Shown here: positions 7,901 through 16,141 of the stretch, in pieces
How positions within the stretch are numbered: position 1 is the stretch's first letter
Layout of the letters: each line of letters begins with the position of its first letter
From: Agrobacterium tumefaciens str. B6
Lineage (GTDB): Bacteria > Pseudomonadota > Alphaproteobacteria > Rhizobiales > Rhizobiaceae
Reading direction: 5' to 3'
Length of the DNA: 64,000 bases
Assembly (NCBI RefSeq): GCF_001541315.1
Contig: NZ_LMVK01000004.1
Location: 1-64,000 of the forward strand
Notes under the pieces: model-generated
Databases searched by the model: none
Told to the model about the DNA's origin: nothing
What the model saw: only the letters and a program-made list of their open reading frames with translations
Program-made: the position numbers and the translations under genes

Positions 7901-9448
7901 ATGAGCGGTGATATGGCTTCAAGTTCACAGTATTGGCTTTGCGTAGCATCCAACGAAAACGGACAACTTATCCATGGGTGCCTCGTTTGCCACGCGGAGC
8001 CTTGGGCGATTTTACCGCCGGAACTTCATCATTCCGAGATAGAGTTAGGGGGCACGAAGCTTCATATCATCCAAGCTTTATTAGCTCGTGATGCTGCTTC
8101 AGAAATCGCGCTGAAGCTTGAAACAAAGTTTTCTCTTGATCTTTCTGCATACAGTGGCCCTACCATCTTAATGACTGGCCAGCGACATAGACTGCTCGAC
8201 GGATTTGGGAAGTCAGCTAGTCCGACAATCACATATACTGCTGGGGATTTTCCCGATTTTGCGGACGCAATATGGCTTAACGCCATAGAAGCTCTGAAAT
8301 CTCTTTTCGGGGAAGACTTCAGAAAGCACCCTGACCGTCTAGGCGCTTTTCTGGTTTTTGGGGACGTTCAGGCAACCGAAGTATTTGCATCAGTCGGTTT
8401 CGAGGTTGAGCGAGATCAGGGTGCGGACCTAACGGTTCATCCCAACCGCTTCACTCTCATACCTCGTGGCAGCATCGACGGTGCGATAGCCGTCCTTGTT
8501 GAGTTGTTGATCGATAGCGAACCTGCATACTCCGCACTATTGACACTCAGCGGCCATACCAGCCAAACTGTGGATGCTGTGCCCTTCGATGAATACCGCG
8601 TCAGCGTTTTCGACAAGACTGGCAGCCTTATCTTCAGAGAAGGCTGCCCCCTACTGCTGAAGTTCGGCTTTAATCTTTCCGCCATGGGACAGACTTACTC
8701 CATCAACGATAATCTAGCAGCCTCCGCAAAGGGTGTAGGAAAAAATTTACTGGCAAAGGCAAAGACGGTCACGCCGAGGTCAACCACGCGCTCATTTGTT
8801 GGCGTAAGTAGCGTTGCTTTTGACGCTCATTTCTCAAAAGCCAGAAGTCTTGTGCGTCGACTGGCGCCGGTCTCCACGGGGGATCGTTGGTTCCCGAGGG
8901 GGATCGCGAGCGAAATTGAGGTTATCCGACATTTGAACACGATGCTAGATGGAGGCCGGATAAGCTCCGCTGTCATCGTTGATCCATTTTTTGGTGTCGA
9001 TACGCTCCGGCGCGTCATCGCCCGCCTCGAAAGCCTTGACGTAAAGCTGACCGTTGTCATGAGTTTGTCCGCCATCGATCCGGAAACAAACCAAGCAAAA
9101 GAAGGCCTCCTTGCGGACTTGCAAAAGATGCTCGAAGAGGTTCGCCATCACCCAGAGCAAAGCGCCATCACCGCATTGCGTGTGGTCAATCTGACGGACG
9201 GGGGAAAGCAAGCCTTTCATGATCGATATCTTTTACTGTCGCCCCACGAGGGAGAACAGGAAGTATACCTTCTATCCAATAGCCTGAACCGCATGGCGGG
9301 CAATTGGCCGTTTTGCATATCGAAACTGGATCCTGCTGCAGCGCGGGATGCAGCACACTACATTGTTGGACTTGTACAGGGTCGTGATATTTCAGGTTCG
9401 ACGAAACCTGAAGTGACTTTCCAATGGCCACATCATGAGAACAGTTAA
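7901..9448 (+). CDS. VPA1262-like protein with C-terminal PLD-like domain (515 aa)
   Basis: The N-terminal 300 residues resemble, from memory, the family named after Vibrio VPA1262, found in accessory islands. The C-terminal 200 residues look like one half of a phospholipase D-type phosphodiesterase: an alpha/beta segment with SSAVIVDPFFG (near 360), then AFHDRYLLLSP (near 445) with the His of an HxD/HxK motif, and VYLLSNSLNRMAGNWP. Such domains often act as nucleases in defence systems. It overlaps the next gene by 14 bases, so the two are co-translated. The start is ATG 7901; an internal ATG at 7913 is possible. A defence role is inference from the context (island, toxin-antitoxin neighbour) and the fold. 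Confidence 0.65.
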   Translation: MSGDMASSSQYWLCVASNENGQLIHGCLVCHAEPWAILPPELHHSEIELGGTKLHIIQALLARDAASEIALKLETKFSLDLSAYSGPTILMTGQRHRLLDGFGKSASPTITYTAGDFPDFADAIWLNAIEALKSLFGEDFRKHPDRLGAFLVFGDVQATEVFASVGFEVERDQGADLTVHPNRFTLIPRGSIDGAIAVLVELLIDSEPAYSALLTLSGHTSQTVDAVPFDEYRVSVFDKTGSLIFREGCPLLLKFGFNLSAMGQTYSINDNLAASAKGVGKNLLAKAKTVTPRSTTRSFVGVSSVAFDAHFSKARSLVRRLAPVSTGDRWFPRGIASEIEVIRHLNTMLDGGRISSAVIVDPFFGVDTLRRVIARLESLDVKLTVVMSLSAIDPETNQAKEGLLADLQKMLEEVRHHPEQSAITALRVVNLTDGGKQAFHDRYLLLSPHEGEQEVYLLSNSLNRMAGNWPFCISKLDPAAARDAAHYIVGLVQGRDISGSTKPEVTFQWPHHENS

Positions 9449-11477
9449 ACCCACTCCGCTCCGTGTGGCCGGTGTCCTCGCCGCTTTAGCTTGGTTGATC
9501 GATGCCGACGATAAAACATGTGCTCGCAACATTCTCAAAACCGCGCGTCTCCAAGGGCTACTGCCGGTAACCCCTCACGGCGAACTCTGGAAGTGCAATG
9601 GAGAATTGCTTGGTAGTCTAATCAGCAAGCGAATCCACGCGCAACAGTGGCCGCCTCATGGGCGAATATTAATTGGAATCGGGGAACTGACGGCCAGATG
9701 CCATCTGTCTCTGACGGAATTTGAACATGGTGTTGGCCGGATGTTATTCGGCCACTCGTTTTCGAAAACCGCGAGGCATAAGATAATAATTGAGGCGCTT
9801 GAAGTTGCTCAAAGCAGAATCGCCGGTGACAGCCACGACGATTCGCTCATTTATGAAACGCAATCCATTTCGGTTAGTGACTGGAACCACCTAAAGTACG
9901 CCTACGATTGGGCACGCCACCCACCAAGGCCCATTATCTTCGCTGGTTACGGATTGGGTTTTATCGCCCGACTGTTTCTGCGTTGCGCACCTGATCACTT
10001 GCAATGGCTCACAAAAGAATCTGCTGATCGTGGATTGCTCCTTCCCGTTGTCGCTGCTTTGGGCGAAGCTTGTATATGGGAAGAAGATATAGCCCTAAAA
10101 GCCTTGGACAGCAGGGTGCCATTTATCATCGGTCTCGGGCTAGGCAGGCTTCAAAATGCGCGTGACGATGGTGAAAGTTGGTCTGCATCGTCAGTAGACG
10201 CAATTCTCGTAGAACGCAGTGTCCCAGATGAAGGCAGAAGACAGGTCAGTGCATTGACGCTCAAAGAGTGCGTGCACGCTTGGTATCGCCAAAAAGATCG
10301 CGCTGCCGAAGCTCGGCGGCGCCAGGAAACTCTCCGGCACGCGCCAGAACAGGCGACAGGCGGGGCGCGCTATGCAGCCGACGAGATAAGACGTTTGGAA
10401 TCAGAGGTTCCGGCCTTTGAAACGCAGCGCGATGCCGTCGTCGCAAAGCTGGAAGATGCGTTGCGCACAGCGGCTAGGTTAGACGCTACACCGACAGAAC
10501 ACTGGAATCTATTTGACCCGTCGTTCGTCGACACACCGGAAATCCGGCATCGGTTCGCCATGGAGCATATCGAAGGTGAATCGAGACGCACCGCCCTCGA
10601 ATTTTCTCTCGCAGTCTTCGATGAGATTCTAGGGACACGCCGACCCGAGAAAGCTCTTTTCGAGAACATCGACACAATTCGCGCAGGTAAGGACATTGCG
10701 TACTGGGCTGCATGTTCACAGGTGGAACTATCTAAAATTAAAGGCAGTGAAATGGGACGCGATGCGGCAATCCGGATTGCTCGTCTGGAAAAAGCTGTCC
10801 GCATTTACACCCTTCAGCCCTTTGCCGCGACAAGATTCGGTCAGCGCTTTCAAGATGGCCTCACCCGCTGGTCGTTAATGCTTCAATTCGCTTTTCACGT
10901 GTCCACCAGCCCATCAGGTGTGCTTGGGGAACTGCGGGGTCTTGCTTTGTCATCTGCGCAATTGTTTCTGCCGGTCGCATCCCGCTCGATGTACGGCTCA
11001 GAGGATGCAGATGCCATAGTCAATATGGTTGCAGATGCTATACTGACTTCTGAAGAGCGAGTTCGGTCACAATGGCTTCAAGATGAGCGTATGCCCGTCA
11101 AACTTAGGGCGGCGCTCGCATGGTCATCGGCCGCGACTCTTCACGAAAAACCTGATTTCGCACGGTCTTTGCTGGAACGTGCTGCGCGGGGAACCACTCA
11201 GACAGTCAGAGAATGGAACGCCACGGTCTTAATCAACCTTATGGATCGAGCTGCTGCCGCAATGTATCGCGAGAAGCGCAGTGAGGTCGCTTCGATGCTA
11301 GAGATACCCTACTCCCTCGCGATCTCATGTGCGAACGCGCCTTTGGCAAGGAGCCTTGATCTTCAGACGTTACTGGCAGCGGTGAATGGAGATTGCATCG
11401 CCCAGAAACAAGTGATTGATAATCTCGTTTGGAACCAAAGCCGGACAGCACATGCATTTGCGACAGCGCCGAAGTAA
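9435..11477 (+). CDS. Hypothetical partner protein of the VPA1262-like unit (680 aa)
   Basis: I do not recognise this protein. It is large, soluble and mostly helical. A charged coiled coil lies near residues 285-360 (KDRAAEARRRQETLRHAP onward, then IRRLESEVPAFETQRDAVVAKL). The C-terminal third has repeated helical hairpins and no visible nucleotide-binding loop. It starts 14 bases inside the VPA1262-like gene, so translation is coupled and the two proteins probably work together in similar amounts. A perfect 9-bp inverted repeat at 11552-11585 follows, and then the island end, so this two-gene unit is the last cargo of the island. Confidence 0.6.
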   Translation: MRTVKPTPLRVAGVLAALAWLIDADDKTCARNILKTARLQGLLPVTPHGELWKCNGELLGSLISKRIHAQQWPPHGRILIGIGELTARCHLSLTEFEHGVGRMLFGHSFSKTARHKIIIEALEVAQSRIAGDSHDDSLIYETQSISVSDWNHLKYAYDWARHPPRPIIFAGYGLGFIARLFLRCAPDHLQWLTKESADRGLLLPVVAALGEACIWEEDIALKALDSRVPFIIGLGLGRLQNARDDGESWSASSVDAILVERSVPDEGRRQVSALTLKECVHAWYRQKDRAAEARRRQETLRHAPEQATGGARYAADEIRRLESEVPAFETQRDAVVAKLEDALRTAARLDATPTEHWNLFDPSFVDTPEIRHRFAMEHIEGESRRTALEFSLAVFDEILGTRRPEKALFENIDTIRAGKDIAYWAACSQVELSKIKGSEMGRDAAIRIARLEKAVRIYTLQPFAATRFGQRFQDGLTRWSLMLQFAFHVSTSPSGVLGELRGLALSSAQLFLPVASRSMYGSEDADAIVNMVADAILTSEERVRSQWLQDERMPVKLRAALAWSSAATLHEKPDFARSLLERAARGTTQTVREWNATVLINLMDRAAAAMYREKRSEVASMLEIPYSLAISCANAPLARSLDLQTLLAAVNGDCIAQKQVIDNLVWNQSRTAHAFATAPK

Positions 11478-11551
11478 CCGCATCAGTTGCTGCATCTGGA
11501 GAGTGACGCCGAACTGGTGTTGAAGACTTAAGCTGCCGTCTCGACTAAAAA

Positions 11552-11585
11552 CCGCTAGATGCCGCTGATCTGCATTATCTAGCGG
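11552..11585 (+). terminator. Inverted repeat after the two-gene unit
   Basis: Perfect 9-bp arms (CCGCTAGAT and ATCTAGCGG) surround a 16-base loop 75 bases past the stop codon. No T-run follows, so termination is possible but not certain. It may also belong to the island's end structure. Confidence 0.35.
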
Positions 11586-11712
11586 CCATCACATTTCCGT
11601 GAACGAGAGTCAAAAAACGCGACGCGCCTAGCATCCTCACACGCACATTTCCACGCACACTAAAATTTTCATTTAAAATAGTAAAATAAAAACAATTACA
11701 TATAGATAGACC

Positions 11713-11764
11713 TCACTGACTTTTAATCAGTAGGTCCAGGGTTCGAATCCCTGCGCTCTCACCA
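11713..11764 (+). other. Island attachment site: 3' part of tRNA-Lys(TTT)
   Basis: The sequence carries the anticodon arm (ACTGA, loop CTTTTAA, TCAGT), variable loop, T-arm (CAGGGTTCGAATCCCTG), the acceptor 3' strand CGCTCTC, discriminator A and encoded CCA of a tRNA-Lys(TTT). The D-arm and 5' acceptor strand are missing, and an AT-rich stretch stands in their place. It is therefore a duplicated att core, not a working tRNA. The region 11765-12076 beyond it holds no gene I can support. Confidence 0.85.
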
Positions 11765-12076
11765 CCTCAAATCTACATTTTCTGATATTTTGCAAAGAGT
11801 TATCACCACGAGTGACAGGACTCTGATGTGAGCGGAAAAGATGCGTTTGCAGTCTTAGGCTGTATCCATGGCAAGCCTGGTTTCAGAATACCCGCTGCGC
11901 GCATCAATCAGGCAACCGGCCCCCACACCGCCGTAGCAACAATCAGGGCTATCGGCTCAAACACCACCCCCCCAGGACGACCGGACCGTCTCTAAAACGT
12001 TTGGAACAGTCCTCAGGCATAAAGTTTCAGGCTCGGAAAGCATCGGGTTTGATATTCCGACAAACCCGGCCAGAGA

Positions 12077-13339
12077 TCATTTGCGCTGGGCGGTACGGCG
12101 GCAGCGCCAGTTCCAGTCTCTTGGCTCACCCGTGTCCATATGGACCGATTCGGTATGGCAATAGGTGCCCACACCGCCGCGCTCCGGCAGGGAACGCAGA
12201 TAGGTCGCAAGCTCCCATTTGGAGACGCCCTTGATCTGGATGTCGGCGGCATCGCAGGTATAGTGTTTGGAGCCCTGCCTTATGCCCTTTGGAGGACGAT
12301 AGCCCGAGGTGACGATCGCCGGGCTGTTATAGTGGCGCTCCACATCCTTGATCATCCGCACCAGTTCCGGCTTGAAGCAGCCAACTTCGACGCGATCCGT
12401 CTGCAGGAAAAGCCCGTTCGGGGCGACGCGGCTCAGGCCGGAGAGCGAGGCGAGTTTCATCAGGCCTGTCGGCTGGTCATCCTCTTCATCGAGATGGGCA
12501 TCATCAAACTCGTCGGACATGACAGAGCGGCCGGAAAGCGCAATGCCCATCGTCCCGTCCGCGGCTCCGGGCAATGATGCGACCTGCGTATTGTCCGCCG
12601 TGCCGCTTTCAATCATCTTGGGCAGGCGCTTCTTGGCCGCGCCGGCGAAAAATGCCGCAAGCGTCACGCCCTTACCGTCGCCTCCCTGCGCCTCGCCCAC
12701 CATCTTGGCAGCGTCCACGGCCGGCTGCGCCGCGACAGCCGCGAGCTGTTCCGAGGCGGACTGCGGCGCGGGCACAGGAACCGGCTGACGTTTTTCGCTA
12801 TGCTGTTCCGCCGGCACCTGTCCGGCTGGCGGGACCTGAACCGGCGCTGATACCGGCTGAGGCTGCGGTTGCGCCGCCTGCATGGGCGCCGAATAGACGC
12901 TGCTGACCGCGGGAATGATTTTGTGAGAGGGGGCGCCCGTGGCGGCGGCCGTGCCGGGTGCACCTGCAGCACCGGCGGGCGCCCCATTGGAATAAATGCT
13001 TGTCGTCCCGGCGGAAATCGCCGTGGGCTGCGTCGTCAATCCGCCAATATCGGCGGCGGCGCCATAAGCCTGCGCCGGGCCGCCCGGCGCCTGGGCAGGC
13101 GCAGCCGCGCCGGCCGCCGATGCCACGGCGGGAGCCACATAATGTCCCGGTTGCGGGCCGGCGGCGGCGGGGGCTGCTGTTTGCGGCTTCTGTTGGGCGG
13201 CAATTTCCGGCTTCTTGGTAGCGGCGGCCATCTCGTCGTCGGTCCCCGCCGAAACACATCCGGAAAGCCCAAGCAGCGAAACCGCGATGACAAGACGCGG
13301 ACAGACAAGGCGTCTTTTCGCGCTTTCGACAGTTTTCAT
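12077..13339 (-). CDS. YcbK-like M15 peptidase lipoprotein (DUF882-type)
   Basis: This 420-residue protein begins with a lipoprotein signal (VIAVSLLGLSGC, Cys near residue 28). About 250 residues rich in Ala, Pro, Gln and Gly follow, a likely periplasmic linker. The last 110 residues are a peptidase M15-type domain: TSGYRPP, SKHYTCDAADI and SVHMDTG carry the His, Asp and His that bind zinc. Relatives act on peptidoglycan cross-links. ATG 13339 was chosen because it starts the signal peptide; the longer frame upstream lacks one. It is a single core gene. The low-complexity middle makes the opposite strand look open as well, which is a composition effect. Confidence 0.8.
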   Translation of the reverse strand: MKTVESAKRRLVCPRLVIAVSLLGLSGCVSAGTDDEMAAATKKPEIAAQQKPQTAAPAAAGPQPGHYVAPAVASAAGAAAPAQAPGGPAQAYGAAADIGGLTTQPTAISAGTTSIYSNGAPAGAAGAPGTAAATGAPSHKIIPAVSSVYSAPMQAAQPQPQPVSAPVQVPPAGQVPAEQHSEKRQPVPVPAPQSASEQLAAVAAQPAVDAAKMVGEAQGGDGKGVTLAAFFAGAAKKRLPKMIESGTADNTQVASLPGAADGTMGIALSGRSVMSDEFDDAHLDEEDDQPTGLMKLASLSGLSRVAPNGLFLQTDRVEVGCFKPELVRMIKDVERHYNSPAIVTSGYRPPKGIRQGSKHYTCDAADIQIKGVSKWELATYLRSLPERGGVGTYCHTESVHMDTGEPRDWNWRCRRTAQRK

Positions 13340-13495
13340 GGCTGGCCTCCGTATCTTGCATTTCCAACAGCAGCACGGGAACGGAATCGTGTGCTTCCCC
13401 AAAACGGGACTGGCCGTTTCGATTCGCGGACTATGCCTCATCCCCTCAGGACAAGGCAAGAGCACCCGAAAACACCGCTACTCACCGGAAAATCC

Positions 13496-13936
13496 CTACC
13501 AGGAACCGGTATTCTGCATAGATATCCACGGTTCGGCTGGTGCGAGGCTTTCGCCCTTCTGCAGAATTTCGAAGGAAATACCGTCAGGCGAACGCACGAA
13601 GGCCATATGTCCGTCGCGCGGCGGCCGGTTGATGACGATGCCGTTCTCCTGCAGCCGGGCGCAGAAATCGTAGATATTGTCGACCTCGTATGCCAGATGG
13701 CCGAAATTGCGGCCGCCGGTATAATCCTCGGTGTCCCAGTTATAGGTGAGCTCCAGGCACGGCGCCTTGTTTTCCTTCGCCGCAGCAATGTCGTCGCGCG
13801 CCGCAAGAAACACGAGAGTGAAGCGGCCTTTTTCGTTCTCGATTCGGCGTATTTCCGTAAGACCGAGCAGGTCGACATAGAATTTAAGTGATTCGCCAAG
13901 GTCTTTGACGCGAACCATCGTGTGCAGATACCGCAT
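13496..13936 (-). CDS. gloA: Glyoxalase/VOC-family protein, lactoylglutathione lyase-like
   Basis: This 146-residue protein has the paired beta-alpha-beta-beta-beta units of the vicinal oxygen chelate fold. [20 protein letters not shown] gives the first metal His, CLELTYNW a Glu, FGHLAYEV a second His, and [13 protein letters not shown] the last Glu; together these are the H/E/H/E set of glyoxalase I. That enzyme isomerises the methylglyoxal-glutathione hemithioacetal to lactoylglutathione. Length and residues fit a working enzyme. The start is ATG 13936, with AGAGGA six bases upstream. It lies between the lipoprotein gene and the cold-shock gene. Confidence 0.85.
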   Translation of the reverse strand: MRYLHTMVRVKDLGESLKFYVDLLGLTEIRRIENEKGRFTLVFLAARDDIAAAKENKAPCLELTYNWDTEDYTGGRNFGHLAYEVDNIYDFCARLQENGIVINRPPRDGHMAFVRSPDGISFEILQKGESLAPAEPWISMQNTGSW

Positions 13937-14128
13937 TTTATTCCTCTCCATTACACGGGTCCGAAGCCGTTAAACGCGTGATGGCAAGCCCCGGACAAGG
14001 ACGGCGACATAAAAGCAGCTGCGTAAATCAAAAACTAGGGCTTGCGTGAAACCGTTACCAAGATGTTAATCTGGCGCACAGGAATCAGTTGACCGGTGTA
14101 TGGCGCGTAATCGAGGGGTTGGCAGGAT

Positions 14129-14707
14129 ATGGCTGATAGGATGTCATCGAAAACGATAGTCGATGTCGAGGACCTTTCGGGCGATGCCGTGGACCTGACC
14201 GAGATTACCGGCGTCGTGAAGTGGTTCGATGTCGCCAAGGGTTTCGGCTTCATCGTGCCTGACAACGGCACGCAGGATGTGCTGCTGCACGTCTCCTGCC
14301 TGCGCCGCGACGGTTACCAGACTATCCTCGAAGGCACGCGCATCGTCGCCCTCATCCAGCGGCGCGATCGCGGTTTCCAGGCTTTCCGCATTCTCTCCAT
14401 GGATCAGTCGACCGCCGTTCACCCCTCGCAGCTGCCCCCGGTGCGCACCCATGTGCAGGTGACGCCGTCGAGCGGGCTTGAGCGCGCCATCGTCAAGTGG
14501 TTCAACCGCACCAAGGGTTTCGGCTTCCTGACGCGTGGCGAAGGAACGGAAGATATTTTCGTGCATATGGAAACGCTGCGCCGTTTCGGCCTGACGGAGC
14601 TTCGTCCCGGTCAGGTGGTTCTGGTGCGCTTCGGCGATGGCGACAAGGGCCTGATGGCGGCGGAAATCCATCCCGACAACCCGGTTGCCATCGGGATGTC
14701 GCATTGA
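14129..14707 (+). CDS. Double cold-shock-domain protein
   Basis: This 192-residue protein carries two cold-shock domains. The first, near residues 27-90, has GVVKWFDVAKGFGFIVPD and DVLLHVS; the second, near 118-185, has AIVKWFNRTKGFGFLTRG and DIFVHME. Both keep the KGFGF and (L/F)H RNP-like motifs that bind single-stranded nucleic acid. Two-domain forms of about 190 residues are standard in Rhizobiales and Caulobacter and act as RNA chaperones. The stop codon overlaps the start of the DUF192 gene (TGATG), so the two are translationally coupled. Confidence 0.93.
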   Translation: MADRMSSKTIVDVEDLSGDAVDLTEITGVVKWFDVAKGFGFIVPDNGTQDVLLHVSCLRRDGYQTILEGTRIVALIQRRDRGFQAFRILSMDQSTAVHPSQLPPVRTHVQVTPSSGLERAIVKWFNRTKGFGFLTRGEGTEDIFVHMETLRRFGLTELRPGQVVLVRFGDGDKGLMAAEIHPDNPVAIGMSH

Positions 14708-15189
14708 TGTCCGCCCTGCGCCATATGGTGAAAAGCGCCGTTATGGCGCTTCTTTTTTTCACGCTGGCCGGTGCCGCGCAGACTCAGGAACGCCAGGCCT
14801 TCACGTCAGAGCCGCTCACCATTGAAACCGCTTCCGGGAAAACGCACGACTTCGTTGCCGAACTGGCGCTGGACGACGCCCAGCGCGCGCAGGGTCTGAT
14901 GTTCCGTAAATCCATGCCGTCTGAAAACGGCATGTTGTTCGATTTCGGTGAGGCGCGCGCTGTCGCCATGTGGATGCGCAACACCCTCATTCCGCTCGAT
15001 ATGCTGTTCATCGGCAGCGATGGCCGAATCACCCATATTCACGAAAACGCCGTTCCGCATTCGGAAGCGATCATCAGCTCCCGCGGACCCGTAAAATTTG
15101 TGCTTGAGCTGAATGGCGGCGCCGCGAAACGTTCTGGCATCAAGCCCGGCGATATGGTCCGCAGCGCGCAAATCGGCAACCGGAAATGA
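14707..15189 (+). CDS. DUF192-family exported protein
   Basis: This 160-residue protein has a signal peptide at about 1-25 (KSAVMALLFFTLAGAAQ) and a DUF192 domain: RAQGLMFRKSMP, GMLFDFG, MWMRNTLIPLDMLFI and the closing GIKPGDMV. The family is small, periplasmic and of unknown biochemical function. It starts at the TGATG overlap with the cold-shock gene. That pairing is common in Rhizobiaceae, as I recall. Confidence 0.92.
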   Translation: MSALRHMVKSAVMALLFFTLAGAAQTQERQAFTSEPLTIETASGKTHDFVAELALDDAQRAQGLMFRKSMPSENGMLFDFGEARAVAMWMRNTLIPLDMLFIGSDGRITHIHENAVPHSEAIISSRGPVKFVLELNGGAAKRSGIKPGDMVRSAQIGNRK

Positions 15190-15249
15190 CATTGCCGCGT
15201 TATTGCGTCTGAATGAGCCGGACGAGGTTTCGCCCGGCTGGCACAATAT

Positions 15250-15498
15250 TCAGTAAACCGGCTCGATATGGCTCAGAATCCGGCAATTGGAAATGGAAGC
15301 GGCAAGATTGATGGCGATATCGATCGCCTCGACCGAATCGGCCGTACCTTCCAGATAAATCACATCATTTTCGACACTTGCGGAAATGCGCGACTTTTCG
15401 AGCCCTGATTCGAAGGCCAGAGCCGAGGTGATCGCCTCGCATACGCCAGCCATGCGGTCTCCGAAGAAGCTTTCCTGAATGCCTGACAAATTAAACAT
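15250..15498 (-). CDS. BON-domain-like small protein (82 aa)
   Basis: This is a short acidic protein whose core (ISASVENDVIYLEGTADSVEAIDIAI) follows the BON pattern: strand, GxVxLxG turn, then a helix. It has no signal peptide, unlike most BON proteins, so it may act in the cytoplasm. ATG 15498 is preceded by AAGGAGAA. It is transcribed divergently from the DUF982 gene, with a four-copy TTCATCT array in between. Confidence 0.7.
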   Translation of the reverse strand: MFNLSGIQESFFGDRMAGVCEAITSALAFESGLEKSRISASVENDVIYLEGTADSVEAIDIAINLAASISNCRILSHIEPVY

Positions 15499-15546
15499 AT
15501 GTGTTCTCCTTCTTATGAACATACCAACGCCGTAGCGGCGGTTTTG

Positions 15547-15587
15547 TTCATCTCCGGTTCATCTATTTGTTCATCTTCCATTCATCT
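15547..15587 (+). promoter_or_regulatory. Four TTCATCT repeats at helical spacing
   Basis: TTCATCT occurs at 15547, 15558, 15570 and 15581, that is every 11 or 12 bases. The array lies in the 213-bp divergent gap between the BON-like and DUF982 genes. Direct heptamers one helical turn apart are typical of OmpR/PhoB-family response-regulator sites. The regulator is not known. Confidence 0.55.
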
Positions 15588-15711
15588 TGGAAAATTGGAA
15601 CCCCCTGATCGATCACATTTTAGGTGATCGGGAACCATTTCGTGAGGCGGGCATTTCGCGCATGGGAGTGTGAGAGGCTTTCAAGCCAGGTAAAACAGGG
15701 AGGAAAATGAC

Positions 15712-15981
15712 ATGCTGATTCACAGAACAGAGCCGTGTCACCACGCCGCGTGGATGAAACCGGTGGCGATCCATCTGCCGCTTTCGGCGGCCGTGGAAAT
15801 CTACAGCCCGCTGGTGGCACTTGATATGCTGATGTACCGCTGGCCCGAGGAACATGGGCCGGAATATGAGGAAGCGCGCAGGAACTGCCTCGATGCCATC
15901 GCCGGCAGATGCGACATCGAGAAAGCACGGGAATCGTTTCTCGTCGCAAGCAGTCATGCCCATATCCTGAACGTCCACTAA
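15712..15981 (+). CDS. DUF982 domain-containing protein
   Basis: This 89-residue protein fits the DUF982 family, which is small, multi-copy and almost limited to Rhizobiales. The features are a central helix ending in WPEEHGPEYEEARRNCLDAIAG and the final VASSHAHIL. Function is unknown; family members often respond to stress or nutrient signals. A second, prophage-borne DUF982 gene is at 51013. The start is ATG 15712 with AGGAGG-like sequence (GGGAGGAAAATGAC) upstream. Confidence 0.85.
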   Translation: MLIHRTEPCHHAAWMKPVAIHLPLSAAVEIYSPLVALDMLMYRWPEEHGPEYEEARRNCLDAIAGRCDIEKARESFLVASSHAHILNVH

Positions 15982-16092
15982 AATTCATCGACCATCATGA
16001 CGATTGGGCCCTTCTATCCGGAGGGCTTTTCTTTTGAGCGCAGCCGTCGTGACGCCTCTCATGCGCCGCTCGATCTCCCTGCCTGTCCGATC

Positions 16093-16124
16093 ATGACATG
16101 TAACTGTCACGCAAACGTTATAAT
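16093..16124 (+). promoter_or_regulatory. Pho box and -10 of the GT21 gene
   Basis: The 18-mer 16093-16110 (ATGACAT, spacer GTAA, CTGTCAC) matches the two-heptamer PhoB site in 12 of 14 repeat positions. A perfect TATAAT stands at 16119-16124, eight bases further, where a PhoB-activated promoter places its -10. Transcription would begin near 16131. Confidence 0.65.
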
Positions 16125-16141
16125 CGGCAGAGACGAATTCC

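Larger units (their letters stand above)
1..11764. mobile_element. Right part of an integrated genomic island (left end outside window)
   Basis: The segment is full of accessory material: broken insertion sequences, repeated intergenic DNA, a ParB-like gene, DUF3768, a ParD/ParE pair and an uncharacterised two-gene unit. It stops at a copy of the 3' part of a tRNA-Lys gene at 11713-11764, after which ordinary rhizobial core genes begin. The tRNA fragment reads on the plus strand and lacks its 5' half, so by the usual logic of tRNA-targeted integrases the intact tRNA-Lys lies at the far left end, outside the window, probably with the integrase. The island name and its full length cannot be seen. 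Confidence 0.7.

Noticed and set aside
11713..11764. A functional tRNA-Lys gene
   Set aside because: The D-arm and the 5' acceptor strand are absent, so it cannot fold as a tRNA. It is kept as an att site only.
12869..13891. 340-residue plus-strand open frame
   Set aside because: It is antisense to the Ala/Pro-rich linker of the M15 lipoprotein and the VOC gene. Its translation is Arg/Gly-rich low complexity, as expected from GC-rich DNA.
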